Part shown: positions 1 through 11,938 of the stretch, piece after piece
Layout: every line of letters begins with the position of its first letter
Position numbering within the stretch: the stretch's first letter is position 1
NCBI GenBank assembly: GCA_949130495.1
Contig: OX422217.1
Location: 577,760,606-577,824,605, forward strand
From: Sambucus nigra
Lineage: Eukaryota > Streptophyta > Magnoliopsida > Dipsacales > Adoxaceae
DNA: 64,000 nt
Direction: 5' to 3'
The notes under the pieces: generated by a model
What the model saw: only the letters and a program-made list of their open reading frames with translations
What the model was told of the DNA's origin: nothing
Databases searched by the model: none
Program-made: the position numbers and the translations under genes

Positions 1-2704
1 AGCGAATGAATTCTGGACTCGTAGGAAGTGAGGGGACTGACGGAGGCCGAGGCCAATAGGGAGCTAGACCAAGGGTATGCGATTGACCTGAGAAGGAGAT
101 AAATTAGGATTTATTTTTAGAAAAGAGGAAAGAAGGAAAACAGTTTTTGATATTTTTGGAAAGGATGAGGATAAATGTTTTTTTACACTTTTTAGAAAAA
201 TAAATAAGAAAAAGACGAGAGACGGGTCTCAGTGTGATTATTATTATGTTTATTATGTTCTCACTTATTAGATTTACCTAAATGCCAAAAGAAATGTTGG
301 ACGGGACCCAAGCCTGAAAAAATTGGGTTTGAAAAATATGTAAAAACTATGGTTGGACTTGTTACCAGGCTCATAGGCAGGGTCTCATTTTTTTAAATCA
401 TGCAAAAATTTGGGCGGCATGCCGAACTGTCATTTTTGCAGAGTTTCAGGTAGAAATCGACAAACTAAATATGGATGTCCTAGGTTTAACACCTATATGT
501 GGGTATGCAGTTTTTGGGTTAATTGGAAGGTGTTCCCCCTTGGAATGACTTCCACGATATACGTCTTTCTTTTAAGGGAAATTGGTATGTGTGGACAAGC
601 CATTTGATATATCTGAGTGTACGTGAAGTGCCTCACTATATACCTCTTGGGGAAAGTATGTGTGAGAGTGAATTCGATACTCAACGTACGTGAACTAGTT
701 CCCTATAATATACCTACCGTCATGACTTTGATCAAGCGGTACGATGGGGGGGGGGGAACTTTTCGATACACGTCGAAGGTACTTGACTAATGGAAGGTAA
801 GAGTTATATCGCTTAGGCTAACTGCGCCATGCCGGACCAATGCCAATCAAGAAGTGACCCTCAGTTACGGGACAAAATCTGGTCAATAGCAATGCCCTTT
901 GGTGATGTGGTGTGCAATATGCATGATTCTTGATTATTATTTTATAGAGAGAGTATCTTTATTGATCAAGCTAAGTAGGGAATAAGGTACAAGAAAGTAA
1001 ATCTATATTAAGCATGAATATGTGAGAATGAGTGGTGTGTAATTATCTACAAGTGAATGTGTGGTAGTGAACCTAAGAATGGATCAACTACAAGTGGTGT
1101 ATAATAAGTGTGAGTGAGGATGGATATATACAAGTGTGATATGTAGAGGTGTGTGTTAGTGACACCTAAGCATGGATTTCTAAGTGATGTGTGAAACATG
1201 TGGATATAAGTGATCTTAGGTGCACGTGGTGTGAAGTGTACATGGAGAATTTCAGGTAGGTGAATACGCACACAAGAAAATAAAACACCCATGCAAACAG
1301 AGTCTAGCCATCTTATGAAAAAGTCACCAACGGAGTCGCAACTGTGGCTGTCCCAATCGAGGTCGTGCATCACTCCCCCTCCTCTGCATCTCGGGGGGGG
1401 GGGGGGAATAGCAAAGGAAGGGGGGATCGAAATGTCTTGCATCCTACTTGGGAACGCTTCGACCGTCGTTAGTGTGGGGTAAATATAAAGAGCTAGAGTC
1501 GTCAATCTATTTTGCACAAAACAGGCAAAAGAACATATTGCCTCCTTAAGCGATTCGCATCAGAGACAAACTGATGCATACAAAACCAATAGTTCGAATG
1601 TTCCGGGGCTTAATTACGAAATAGGAAGGTGTTAGGCACCCATCCTCCCCTTCTGGTCTCTCATGGGCTTGTGTTATTATATTCCTTTATTTCACCTTGA
1701 AGTGTGTGTGCGTGTATATATAATGGAGATCGGAATCATTTAACGCATACCATGGTAAAGGTAGAGTGAGGTCATCCAGAGGAATGTTCCCAAAAAAATA
1801 TATATAGAAAATATTATTTATGCGTTTATCGCGATATTGATTGTTATTATGAAACGATAATATGTATTGGATGAAACGCAAAAAAACATAATATATATAT
1901 ATATATATATATATATGAAAATGAGGAATTTAGGAAAATCGGAGGATTTAGAAAAATTGATGAATTGAGAAAATTGGAAAATTCGACTCGAGTCTCGGAT
2001 TTTAATCTGAAATGCCTATGTAGCCTATAAAGGTATCAAAGTCCACGTAGTTCGAATGTGGCATGATGGTGGGGTTTATCCCATAGATCCTAATGGGATT
2101 TTATCATATGTGTGTGTCTAGAAAAAATTATTTTACTTTTGAAAAAGTGTGAATGGATAATCCCATCAGAATTTATGGGCATAACCCTCTTTTTGTTTGT
2201 TTTGGATTTTTTTTATAGAAAATAAAGTATGTACAATATACTAATAATAATGTAGATATTAATGTGTATGAACTAAATTAAGAACTAGATTATGAATCTA
2301 ATGAGATTTATGCAAAAACAAGGACTTTAAAGAGAAAGGGAAGGAATTGGACTTTCTTTGAAGCTTGATTTTTTATCTTGGATGAACTCCCTTGAGTGTT
2401 ATATTAATGTTGGATGAGAGATTTTGTCAAATTGGGTATGAAAAGGATGGGAATGTAAGTTTGAAGGGAACTTCATATGAAGGAATTTCGCTGATTTTGA
2501 GAAGATGTTGTTGAGATCAATGATACCGATGGATCTCTTGACCCTTCAGAATTAGGTCAAGATCTCTATTTATAGGGTGAAGGGTAGTGCCGCTCAGCAT
2601 TGACCTAGTCCTCCCCATCGACGGGTGACCCTAGATACACTACCGATACGTAGGGAACTGGACCTGCCAATTGGCAGTCTCGTGCTGATTTTTCTAAAAA
2701 ATGA
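1..2704. other. Gene-free repeat-derived stretch
   Basis: No coding region is supported here; open frames are short and show no family motif. Visible items are G-runs at 746-756 and 1393-1406, an AT microsatellite at 1891-1916, an imperfect palindrome GGTGTTAGGCACC at 1628-1640 of a kind I associate from memory with plant LTR sequence, and a TATA-like CTATTTATAG at 2566-2575. The block at about 1010-1250 is rich in short GTG/ATG words without clear periodicity. A decayed LTR-retrotransposon origin is an inference; no terminal repeat or PBS was found. Confidence 0.4.
1891..1916. repeat. (AT)13 microsatellite
   Basis: Uninterrupted AT dinucleotide run of 26 bases in otherwise AT-rich DNA; likely length-polymorphic. 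Confidence 0.95.
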
Positions 2705-3545
2705 TCGTAGGACGTAATTCATTGATCCGAATTGTACACGAGACATACTGTTAGAAAGGTAATTCAGAGACCTTCTAGTGTCCTTAGGCTGCTCCAGGGT
2801 CCAAGAGTTGACTTTGGGTCAAATCTGGCTTGGAAGCGCACGTCGGTCCTTTGGACGGGAGATTTTCGAACGAAAATGAATCGTTCATCGGCATGGAAAG
2901 TCAAAATCACGCACGGGGTGGACTGTTGGAAATTTTAGGAGATGTAATTTGACATTGCAAATAGTTTTTCTTGGTTCAAAAAGTTGATCTTGGTTAACCG
3001 GGGCTCGAAAGGACCCGGTGACTTTTTGAGTAAAATGGATCGTTCGTCCGCACCATTAGTTAGAATCGCATACATGGAGGACCGTTGTAAAGGGTATTCA
3101 GTTCCCTTTGAATATTCATTCAGTCTCATTTGAGATGAAGAGTTGACTTTAATCAAATGGAGCCCGGGAGCTCCCGGTGGCTTTCGAATCGATTTTCAGG
3201 GGGAAAACTGATCGTTCGTCTGAACAGTTATGTCGTTTGTGCATGGGGTGGACCATTAGAACGGGGTTTCGGGGACCTTTGAAGATTCAAAGAGATTTTT
3301 CTCTAAAATTGAAGTTTTTTGTGTCAAACTGGGGTCTGGGTGTTCCCGGTGGCCTCCGAATTGATTTTCGATAGTATAATGGCACATTCGTCCAAATCAT
3401 CATGAAGATTTGCGCACGGGTCAGACCATTGGAAAGGGGATTCAGAGACCTTCAAGTATTTAAAGATATTTTTCTCTAACAATAGAGTTGATCGGAGTCA
3501 AACGGGGCCTGCAGCGCCCGATGTCCTCTAGATCGGTACTTGGAC
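2705..3545. repeat. Degenerate ~170-bp tandem repeat, about five units
   Basis: Units recur with the word TCGTTCGTC (or TCGTTCATC) near 2881, 3040, 3212 and 3384, giving spacings of about 159, 172 and 172 bp; a further unit precedes 2881. Each unit carries, in order, the TCGTTCGTC word, a GGGGTGGACCATT-like word, a 'GGGATTCAGAGACCTT' word, an AGTTGACTTTGGTCAAA-like palindromic word, and a GGGAGCTCCCGGTGG-like word. Units are diverged from one another, so the array is old. Nothing suggests it is coding. It could be a small satellite or an internal tandem repeat of an LTR. Confidence 0.8.
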
Positions 3546-4238
3546 TGCGACCTAGGGTTTGTTGTGAAAGGAAGAGGTACTAGGGACCTAAGGAAAGACT
3601 TAGGGTGTCTTAGAATGTGGTGTTTATATGTACTTGTATAGTAGTATCAATTTGGATTTATTAGATGGAACATGGCAAGAAAAAAGTTTCTTAATTTGCA
3701 ACATATCTTTGATCATTTAATTAATTTATCTTGCTGTACATGAATTCTTTACTGTTGAAGGAAATTTATGTTCGTGGGAAATAAATGTCCAAAAGGTTCC
3801 AAAATCACATTTCTCGAGATATGTGATTTGAATCAATTTGTTAGTAATATCTGAATTCCCATGGTATTTCCTCACTTAATATTTGTTTAAATTTATAATT
3901 CTCACATCCCCATTCTACATTGTATATCTATTTCACTCATGCCATAAACACAAGTATATAACATAATTATGAACATACATCACATCAGTATCAAGAGAAA
4001 CATCCAGGTTAATGATCCCCTTTTATATTAGATGATCTCCATGATGCTAAGATCATGGTCATATTTTCCTACTTCTTTCTGTTAGTGCACATGAATGATC
4101 TTTGAGAAATTTAGCGTTCACAGCCATACAATATTTTATTTGGTAAATGTTTGTACACACCCTAAATTGAAGGGATAAATTTCTAGTGTGATCTATTTCA
4201 CGTAGTTTCTTTCAACCCAGTACTGTGATTAATCAGTT
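3546..4238. other. No gene seen upstream of helicase relic
   Basis: AT-rich, non-repetitive sequence without a supported feature. It may contain upstream intron or promoter remnants of the helicase relic, but I could not find further exons encoding the conserved N-terminal part. Confidence 0.4.
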
Positions 4239-5589
4239 TGAGATTGTTTGTGGCTGATTTTTGAACAAAATTCCATAGTGTGATAATGTTCCAACTCCAT
4301 TCATGTCATTTGAAGTTGCTAGATTGCCACTATAATTATTGATAAAGGTAAGTAGTTCACTAGACTATGACTGTTCTTTTAAGCCCCATTGGTTTGGGGT
4401 GATTTTTTTTCTTTTTTCATTTAGGTGAGAAGTAAAGTGATGAAAATTATTTTCATCTATTTACGGTTGAGGTTTTTGTTGGTCTAATATTGGAAATGTG
4501 TGTACGTAACAATGGTATGATTATGGACAAAACAGTGAACATATTTTAATTCCGTTTCTTAAATTTTTTTTAATCTAAATAGGTAAAGGTACTTTTACCA
4601 TATTACTTTTTACCCAGGTGAAAAATATGTTACCTTGAGTTAAGTGGAGTCTTATGTTTTAGGGCAGTATAGCAGACTTTTGGGATCCATTTCATTCGAT
4701 TTCATGTTTGTCGTCTAATTTATATTTTAAGATTAAAAGTTTTCACTTGTCCCAGGTGTGATATCTTCTCTATAGGAGGAGCATATGTTGTATGCTTCAC
4801 TGCTATGTGCAGTAACGCAACAGCTGTTCTGAGTTTTTTAGGCTTCAAAAATGGATAGTTGGAGCCTTCCTTTGGGAATTTCTATAAGGGTGGATTTTTT
4901 CCTCTTCTATCTTAAATGTCTCCTTTTTGCTGCCTTGAGTTGCCTTCAGTAAGCAACTGCGTACCTTTTTGATTTTTTAGCAATCTTTTTTATTTTATTT
5001 CCCCTTTTTTATTTGTTATACGGGTTATGGAATGTTATTCTTTGTTATTATAATAAAACATGGTTGAAATTACACAACTTCATTTGCTATGGTGTTCTTT
5101 ATGTATGGTTTTTTTTCAGATTCACCCAGCTGGTTTTGCTTCCCCGACACTGATTCAGGCACAAACATAGACGATTGCACTACAGAATAGGGACATTGTA
5201 GCTATCTCAAATACCGGGTCTGCTAAAACATTGGTCTATCTGATCCCTACCTTCATGCTTCTCATACATGGCCAAAACAATCTAGAGAATGGTCCCACAG
5301 TGGTGATTCTTTCCCCGACTCGGGAGCTTACAACACAAATTCGAGAGGAGGTCATCAAGTTTGGTCGATCTTCTAGGGTTTCTTTCATGGTGTGTCCTCA
5401 GTTTTCATTATCCATCTTTCAACCCTTCTAATATTATTCTTTGCTTGCCTTTATGTAGCTAGGATTCATTATGTGACCCATTTTTTGTTGGATCTTTCAC
5501 ATAGGTCTTGGGAATTCATTCTATCTTAAGACAATTCTTGATAATTTTAGCTATCAGGATGTGGTTCGGATATTTTCAGATTATGTGTA

Positions 5590-6157
5590 GGGTGTGTTTG
5601 GAAACCCCAATCCAATCTATTGAATTGGGATTGGGGTCTTGAATTCCGATTTCATTGTTTGGTTAGGAAAAAATGAGTTTGGAATTGTCGTGGGGTTCTA
5701 GTTAGTAGAATTTCAAAGTAAAAGTAAATAATTACAATTTTTTTGGTTGGAATTGATTACACACATGCTCCCATGTCATGCACTCACACTCACACTCACA
5801 CTAACACGCCACATCACACATTGTGAACACATAATTTCACACACACACACAAAATACATCACCCATTGTCACACAGTGAAAATCCACCCACCCACCCACC
5901 TACCTTGCAGTTTACACAATGCACACAGTTTTCCACACCCACCCACATAGTTGCGCAGACAGTTTATCACACTCTACGCTATAACACAACAGTATTTAGA
6001 ATTCTTATAAAAAAATTCCCATTAATTCCACACTGGAACCAACACAAATGAATTATGGTGCCATTTAATTCGAATTCATTGAATTCCAACTCCTTAGAAT
6101 TCAAATTCAATCGTAGAATTCTAATAGATTTTCATTTATGTGCATCCAAACATACTG
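5590..6157. mobile_element. MITE-like insertion in helicase intron
   Basis: The intron segment begins GGTGTGTTTGGAAACCCC and ends with a sequence whose reverse complement reads AGTATGTTTGGATGCAC, an imperfect terminal inverted repeat. GAATTC-rich words occur near both ends. The interior is CA-rich simple sequence. The ends resemble hAT-type MITEs seen in plants, but no clear target duplication was found, so boundaries are approximate. Confidence 0.45.
5772..5960. repeat. CACACT/CCCA low-complexity tract
   Basis: Strings of CACTCA, CACACA and CACCCA units. The small open frames across it are composition artefacts. Confidence 0.85.
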
Positions 6158-6674
6158 GAAGGGTAATTGTGATTTTGGTAATGTATTTGGACTAAATCCA
6201 AATGCTCTTATTCAGCATCTCTGTAATCGGGGACATTTTTTTGAAGAAAAAAACTAAGTGGGTTGCACTAAACTAAAACTATTTTTTATGTGATCATTAT
6301 CTAATATCCTATTATCTGTTTCAGTGCTTGTATGGTGAAGCTCCCAAGGGACCTCAGTTAAAAGGATTGGATTGAGGAGAAAATATTGTTGTGGAAACTC
6401 TTGGTCAGCTCAATGACATCCTTCAAATGAAAAAAGTTGACTATGGGCAAGTTGCCCTTCTTGTTCTTGATGAGGCTGATCGAATGCTTGACATGAGATT
6501 TGAACCTCAAATCCAGAAGATTGTCAATAATATACCTCCTCGCAGGCAAACTCGAGTGTATTCAGCGACCTGGCCCAAAGAAGTGAGAAAAATAGTTGGT
6601 GATCTTCTCATTAACTTGTTGAGGTGAACATAGGTAATGTTGATGAAATTGAAGAGAACAAGTCCATCTCTCAG

Positions 6675-7971
6675 GTAAATTAAGGCATCTTTATTCTGAG
6701 CATATTAGATTCTAAGAAATGACTCATACTACACACATAGTTTAATATGCTAACGCATTTGTTAGCATATTAACGAATTCCAGGCACACTAAATGCTCAC
6801 AAGAATTGTGACTACTCGTAGGAGTCATATCAGTGGATGGAGATACAGGAGTTGTCAAGTCCACAAACTTGATGTAGATCAAAATTTTGTGGTGTACAAT
6901 CAACGTGCATAATGTAACTTTTGAGTTACAAAGATCATAATAATAAATCAAAACTGTGACAGGAAGTTATTGTTATTTACTAGTATTAACACCATCGATT
7001 CTATTTCACTACTTGAGCTGAGTTGATTTATGAAAATAAATGGTTGTCAATGTTTTAACAATTTCATTAATAATTTTATTGAAAACTGATCCAAGATGAT
7101 TTGTATGGATGGGGCATATGAAATGAATACATTATAAACTCTAATACTATGTATGAACTTTTAGCAAGGCATGGGTGCCTTTTAATGTTGCAATATTCAT
7201 AATTTGAATTGCAATCATTTGAATAATTCCTATATGATATGCAACTGACATATTTAATACTGTGTAATTGTATTTTTTGTTTTTATAATTTAATTTTGTG
7301 AATATTATGTATGGATGGACCGAGGGACCAAAAACTTTTAAAGAATTTCGTACACGTGTCGTTTAAGAGAAGATGAATCAAGTGAAGGTGTAATTGCATG
7401 AATTATAGATCTTGGGAATTTTTCTTTCGATTCTACCAAATGTTTAAAAATAGGCACATGCGGTGGAAAAACAAACAGCTAGAGAGAGATTATAATGTAT
7501 TTGGACGTTGATAAGTTCAATAAGAAGGTTATATTTTTAATTCAATTTTTTATGAACACATGATTCTTTGTGTTTCAAAATTATTGGCTTTGAGTAGTTT
7601 CTAAAGTTGACAGTTTAATGAATTGGGTAGGTTTCAAATTTGAAATACGAGATTTCTAGTGGAAAATTGAGAAGTTTATAGAGACAACACACACACATGG
7701 GTCTTTTTGAATATTGTTGTCGAAGTTTTTTGTTAGTTCTTAAACAGGTCGGGAAGTCCTATAAACAGGGGAAATTCTGTCAAATTTTTTAAAAATTGTT
7801 TACAATTATTTGTTTTATATTAAAAATATTTCCAACTTAAATTATATACCACTTAATACTTCGAAAAAACTGGAATTCATGTGTTGTGTTTTACATTGCA
7901 CTAGATATTTATATATGGTGTTTTTTACTTATGGAGGAGCATTTACTTAGAGGAATGTGAAAGGTGTATGA
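6675..7971. other. No gene; contains a perfect 13-bp-stem hairpin
   Basis: No supported coding sequence, and no further helicase exon. The only clear structure is the inverted repeat TTAATATGCTAAC (6742-6754) and GTTAGCATATTAA (6761-6773) with a 6-base loop, which could form a cruciform or an RNA hairpin. Confidence 0.5.
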
Positions 7972-8049
7972 CTGTCAGACAACATGCTAGTAAACGTAAG
8001 CGGAAAGAGGACATCGACACATTATTGCCTAAAATTATGAAGAGATTAC
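7972..8049 (+). repeat. 78-bp direct repeat, left copy (possible exon remnant)
   Basis: Matches 14,077-14,154 in the same orientation at about 88% by manual comparison. One frame stays open through the shared part in both copies, apart from one stop in the right copy, and encodes a basic Lys/Arg-rich peptide (HASKRKR, then LLPKIMKRLL). In the right copy this is followed by RRRNT and a stop, then CACTA subterminal repeats. I infer the C-terminal exon of a CACTA-borne gene, but the product is not recognised. Confidence 0.6.
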
Positions 8050-8094
8050 TGATATGCACCCAAAATTGTACATTTATACCCCGAATAGACACAC

Positions 8095-8530
8095 TTTAGT
8101 TGCTAATTGTCGGCAATATGGGTCTTATGTGCTTAAATATTTATCTTGTAGGTCAAATGCATGTTGCGGTGTTCAAACGCGCATTTCAAGGCAATTGTGT
8201 GCAATACGGAGCTAAATACCCATGTCCCGTATCCTAGCCAACCCTAAACCTTCATAAACCCTGTGTGTGTTTTGTTTGTCCCTTTTTAATATTTTTTAGA
8301 TTTTTATTTTTTGTCGTTTTTTTTAAGGTTTTATTTTAGATTTATTTGGGATTTCTAGTTTTTATTTTCTATTCTTATAATTTTATTTTATTTTGATTTT
8401 TATTAGTTTGTAGTTTTATTAGGATTAGTTTTTAGGAGATTATTTTTAGTTTATTAGATTTTATATTTTTTAAGACTTTAGTTTTCATTTAGATTTTAAA
8501 TTTTTATTTCTTTTGTTTTATTTTAGTTTT
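8095..8530 (+). repeat. Left arm of long inverted repeat (LTR-derived)
   Basis: Closely matches the reverse complement of 13,608-14,076 from TTTAGTTGCTAATT through the T-rich block to TTTGTTTTATTTTA. The T-rich inner part and the following 'TCCAAAxTAA-CACACA' transition also occur in direct orientation at 27,560-27,950, so the arm appears to be the beginning of a gypsy-type LTR block. Confidence 0.8.
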
Positions 8531-8889
8531 TATATAATCTTAAGATTTTATTTTTTAGTTTTAATATTTTTATTTTTATTTTCTTTAGTTCGTTCTATTT
8601 TTAATTAAATTTTATTTTTTTATTATTATTAATTTTAGTTGAGTCTTTATTAATTTTTTATAGGAGTCCAAATTAAACACACACACACACACAAACCCCT
8701 CTTACACCCCATTTACACCAAATCTAAACCCCCACTCACACACACCATTCCATACACCCTCACCACACACAATCTACCCCACATCATCTTCTTTCCAACC
8801 TCATTTTCTCTTTTCTCAAACCCACCTCCATTATCCCTCATTGACAACCAAAATACCTCTCTCTACTCCCTCACCCCACCTTACAGCCC

Positions 8890-9420
8890 CATACCGGGAT
8901 GACCCACGATCTCAAACCCTCTGTCTTGAACCACCTTAAATTCTTGAACTGAATCGGCGGCGTCCTGACCTGCAGAACCCGCCGGCGACCCATCAACACC
9001 CTTCATCGACCCATATCCGCCGGCCCTCACCCCAGGCGTCGGCCTGCCATTCCCGGTGACCCCACATTTCCCTTTCCAACCATGCCGCGACCCAACCCAC
9101 TGGAACCTCCATCTCAGCCTTAACCCAGCGTCGGCGTACTCCAACCAATCAACCCGCCACACCAGCTACCCATGGAAGCGACCCACATCGGACCTTACCC
9201 CTGTCCATACCCACATTTCTTCTATCCCTTAACCCGTCGGAACCACCCAAAACCGGACCCCCTTCCTTATACCTTCAAGCTCCATTCCGATGGATTTAAC
9301 CTGTACCCGCTCACCAGCAACACCCCCAGCTCCATTCTGACGAACCAACCCGACCTCCCTTTTTACCCCGGTCCGGACCTCAAATCGAAACACCTCTCAC
9401 CTCTTTAACCCATTAACACA
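8890..9420. other. C-rich U3 segment without a gene
   Basis: C-rich sequence with short open frames on both strands (up to about 90 codons) but no recognisable protein. The equivalent segment at about 28,150-28,400 in the related LTR block is also C-rich with unrelated open frames, so this is read as LTR U3, not a gene. Confidence 0.5.
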
Positions 9421-9896
9421 CCGGAACCATCGATGGTTTACAACATGAAGATTGTTTATAGGTTGTGGACATTCAGAATTTTGTTTTTTATGTGTTACAG
9501 CTGTGCGGGCTTTTATTGTTTAGTTTTATGGTCGTGCGGGCATTCATAATTTGATTGTTGAATTTTATGGTCGTGCGGGCTTTATAATAAGCAGATTTTA
9601 CATTTACAAGGTTTGGAATTTCAAGAAAATAGAGGAAACTCTGCCCAATTTTTTTTTTGGTCTGTGAATTATTAAGACATGTAATATTTTTAAGTTTGTA
9701 TATATATATTTGTTTATTAACAACGTTTTCGATTCGCAATTTGTGACTTTTTTTATTGTTTTGTCAATAATAAATATTTGTAACACCTCGTACGCGTACA
9801 ACGTTACACATAGAAACCGACGGTGCACTCACAGGACCCCCAATTTTAGGATTGGACAAAAAAAATACATTTTTTTTTAAATTATAGTTAAATATA

Positions 9897-10453
9897 GTCA
9901 TGGACTTTGTCCATGACCATTTTTATTTTTTTCGTCGCGCATAAAAATGCTCGCGGCCAAAATTCGCGACCATTTTTTTCATTTTTTTCTTTACGGTTGT
10001 GGATCACGGACTTGGGCCGCGACCATCTTTTTTTATTTTTTTCTACACGGTTGTGGGTCACGGATGAGGGTCGCGACCAATTTTTTTTTGTCATGGTCGT
10101 GGGTTGCGGACTTTGGCCGCGACCAATTTGTCACGATTGTGGGTCACGGATGAGGGCCGCGACCAAATTTTTTTTTTTTTTTTGTCACGGATGTGGGTCG
10201 CGGACTTTGGCCGCAACCAATTTGTCACGGTTGTGGGTCACGGATGAGGCCCGCGACCCGTCACGGCATGGGTCACGGCCCAAGTCCGAGACCATCTACC
10301 ATGATCCCTCTCGGCCGTGACCATTTTTTGGTCACGGACTTGGGCCGCGACCCACGCAAATGGTCACGCCCTAAATGGTCACGGCCCAACTCCGCGACCC
10401 ACAGTTTTGGTCAGGGATTTTGGCCGTGACCAATCGCCATTTTTGGTGTAGTG
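9897..10453 (+). mobile_element. CACTA 3' end with GGTCGCGG/CCGCGACC hairpin repeats
   Basis: About a dozen imperfect palindromes of the form GGTCGCGGACTTTGGCCGCGACC (variants with TCACGG, CATGGAC) are spaced about 25-60 bp apart, and the block ends in TTTTTGGTGTAGTG, the reverse complement of a CACTA terminus (CACTACACCAAAAA). Such subterminal repeats are the TNPA-type binding sites in En/Spm elements. No matching 5' CACTA terminus was found upstream. A 137-codon open frame here is an artefact of the repeats. Confidence 0.75.
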
Positions 10454-10776
10454 ATCTTCCATAGCCAAGACCCATTTCCCATCAACCAAGTCCAAATCGT
10501 GTCACCTGCCAAAATAGCCAAAACCAAGGCCAAACCAAAGTAGCAAAGCCCCATGTGCCTAATTAACCCTTTTGCCTCTTATTCCCAAAATGCCCCCCAA
10601 TTACCAACTTTAAACCATTTCCAAAAATAACCCTTAACTAAATCTGATTTGCTTTATTCCAATCCCCTTATCCACATGACCTCACACCTCTCTTACCTCA
10701 TTTGTACACACCTCATTTCCATGCACATTAAACCTTCCCAAAAATACCTCTTAGCCCCATGTGTGCCATGCATCTA

Positions 10777-10785
10777 CTATAAAAG
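10777..10785 (+). promoter_or_regulatory. TATA box of the LTR block
   Basis: CTATAAAAG about 1.1 kb upstream of the PBS, placed as expected for an LTR U3/R boundary. The related LTR block has GTTATAAAAC at 28,514 in the equivalent position. Confidence 0.6.
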
Positions 10786-11917
10786 AAGACTCAAGGCCCC
10801 ATTTGAATATATAGATCATCAAATAGAGAGAGAAAATTCTAGAGAAAAGTAGAAAGTTGGGTTAGAATAAATTAGGTAGAAATATTTGTAAATAGTTTTT
10901 TTTTATTAGATATTTGTGAGGTTAAATTTTGTAAGAGAGTTAATTGAGTGGATATTTAATTTCAAATCACTTGGATGCTCAATTAGAGGGATTGTATGCT
11001 TCAAATTGGAAGATTAGAGTTCAACTTTCTCAAAGATATTATTTGTTCATCATGTTTAATATCATGTAGGCTAAATTCCCTTTCAAGGGGTGGGGGGAAA
11101 CCCTTATTTGATGCTATTTTAGTTAATTAGTTTGATTACTTGAAAATTCCCTTTGAATATTAATTTTGATCGCTCACCATTAAATTTACGCCTCGAGAGA
11201 GGGTAAATTATTTTCGAGAGAAAATCGAAATTCTAGTTATAATACCCATTTTAGATTTGAACTAGAGATAGGTATTTCTTAAGTGGGGTATTATAACTTG
11301 AATTTTAACTCTAAATTTATTTTCTAAGATTTCTATAAATTTTAATTGATCGGTCCTAGCGAATGATTAATTAAAAGGAATGTAGATATATTTTTCTAGA
11401 GTTTTGGGGTGTTAAACTTAATTTTTTAAAAGGTTAGTATTAAGATTACATTTGCAACGAGAGTTGATTTGTAATGTTGATATTAATTTGGAAAAATTCA
11501 ATTAATTAAATTAATTAGTTAGAATAGCTAAAATTTGTGGTGTAATCCCACTACTTGATTGTTCTCACAATTATTTACCTCACTTTATCTCTTATTTTAG
11601 TGTTAGACTTTATTTTTCACTTTTAGTCACTTTCTAATTAGTTGTTTTCATCTCACATTTTAGTTTAGTATTATTTCACCTCACCTCAGCCAATTGTTTT
11701 AATATTGAAAAAGCAAAAAAAATTAGAAAGGTGAAAAAGAACAAAAGAAAATAAAATTGAATTACAATTGAGTTTGTCTCTAGCTTACCCCCTTTGATGT
11801 GAATTGATACCCTTACTTACCTCTACACTTTAGCTTGATATTATTTTGTAGGTATTTTGAGGTTTTGATTAACTTAACTTTCAACAACAACGACACACAA
11901 AAACCAAAGTTATAAAA

Positions 11918-11938
11918 TGGCGCCGTTGCCGAGGATCG
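11918..11938 (+). other. Primer-binding site, tRNA-Asp type
   Basis: TGGCGCCGTTGCCGAGGATC matches, except for one base, the complement of the 3' end of plant tRNA-Asp (TGGCGCCGTTGCCGGG). This PBS is used by plant Tat/Athila-type gypsy elements. It fixes the orientation (plus) and the 3' edge of the LTR block. Confidence 0.85.

Larger units (their letters stand above)
4239..6674 (+). pseudogene. DEAD-box ATP-dependent RNA helicase relic (three exons)
   Basis: Fragment of a plant DEAD-box RNA helicase, an ATP-dependent RNA remodelling enzyme, of the group with P-T-x-I-Q-A-Q and GPTVxxLSPTREL motifs (RH14/RH46-like by recognition). Exon remnants are about 4239/4282-4347 (Q-motif upstream region, VPTPFMSFEV), 5120-5389 (Q motif, motif I, motif Ia SPTREL) and 6325-6674 (GLD, motif II DEAD at about 6466, motif III SAT, ending EENKSISQ). 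Splice boundaries are canonical: GT at 4348, AG before 5120, GT at 5390, AG before 6325, GT at 6675. It is broken: in-frame stops in all three exons, motif I changed to TGSAKT (normally GSGKT), the TPGR motif changed to TLGQ, and a frameshift near 6624. The C-terminal helicase domain is not visible downstream. Retained introns indicate a DNA-level duplicate fragment rather than a processed copy. Confidence 0.88.
8270..11917 (+). mobile_element. Old gypsy-type LTR block (5' LTR candidate)
   Basis: Order of landmarks: T-rich block, CACACA/C-rich U3, TATA box (10,777), AT-rich R-U5 with the words GAACTAGAGATAGGT (about 11,260), AACGAGAGTT (11,457) and GGTGTAATCCCAC (about 11,540), ending just before a tRNA-Asp-type PBS at 11,918. 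The same landmarks in the same order recur at 27,560-30,250, so these are two members of one LTR family. A CACTA end (9,897-10,453) interrupts the U3. The left boundary is uncertain because no terminal TG with a target duplication was identified. Confidence 0.6.

Noticed and set aside
5747..6051. Two His/Thr/Pro-rich ORFs
   Set aside because: They translate CACACT/CCCA simple sequence inside a MITE-like intron insertion.
8881..9162. 93-codon Gly/Arg-rich minus ORF
   Set aside because: Lies in the C-rich U3 of an LTR block and is not conserved in the related block at 28.2 kb.
9907..10320. 137-codon plus-strand ORF with repeated RLWVTDEGRDQ-like text
   Set aside because: The protein repeats only mirror the CACTA subterminal DNA palindromes; overlapping frames are open for the same reason.
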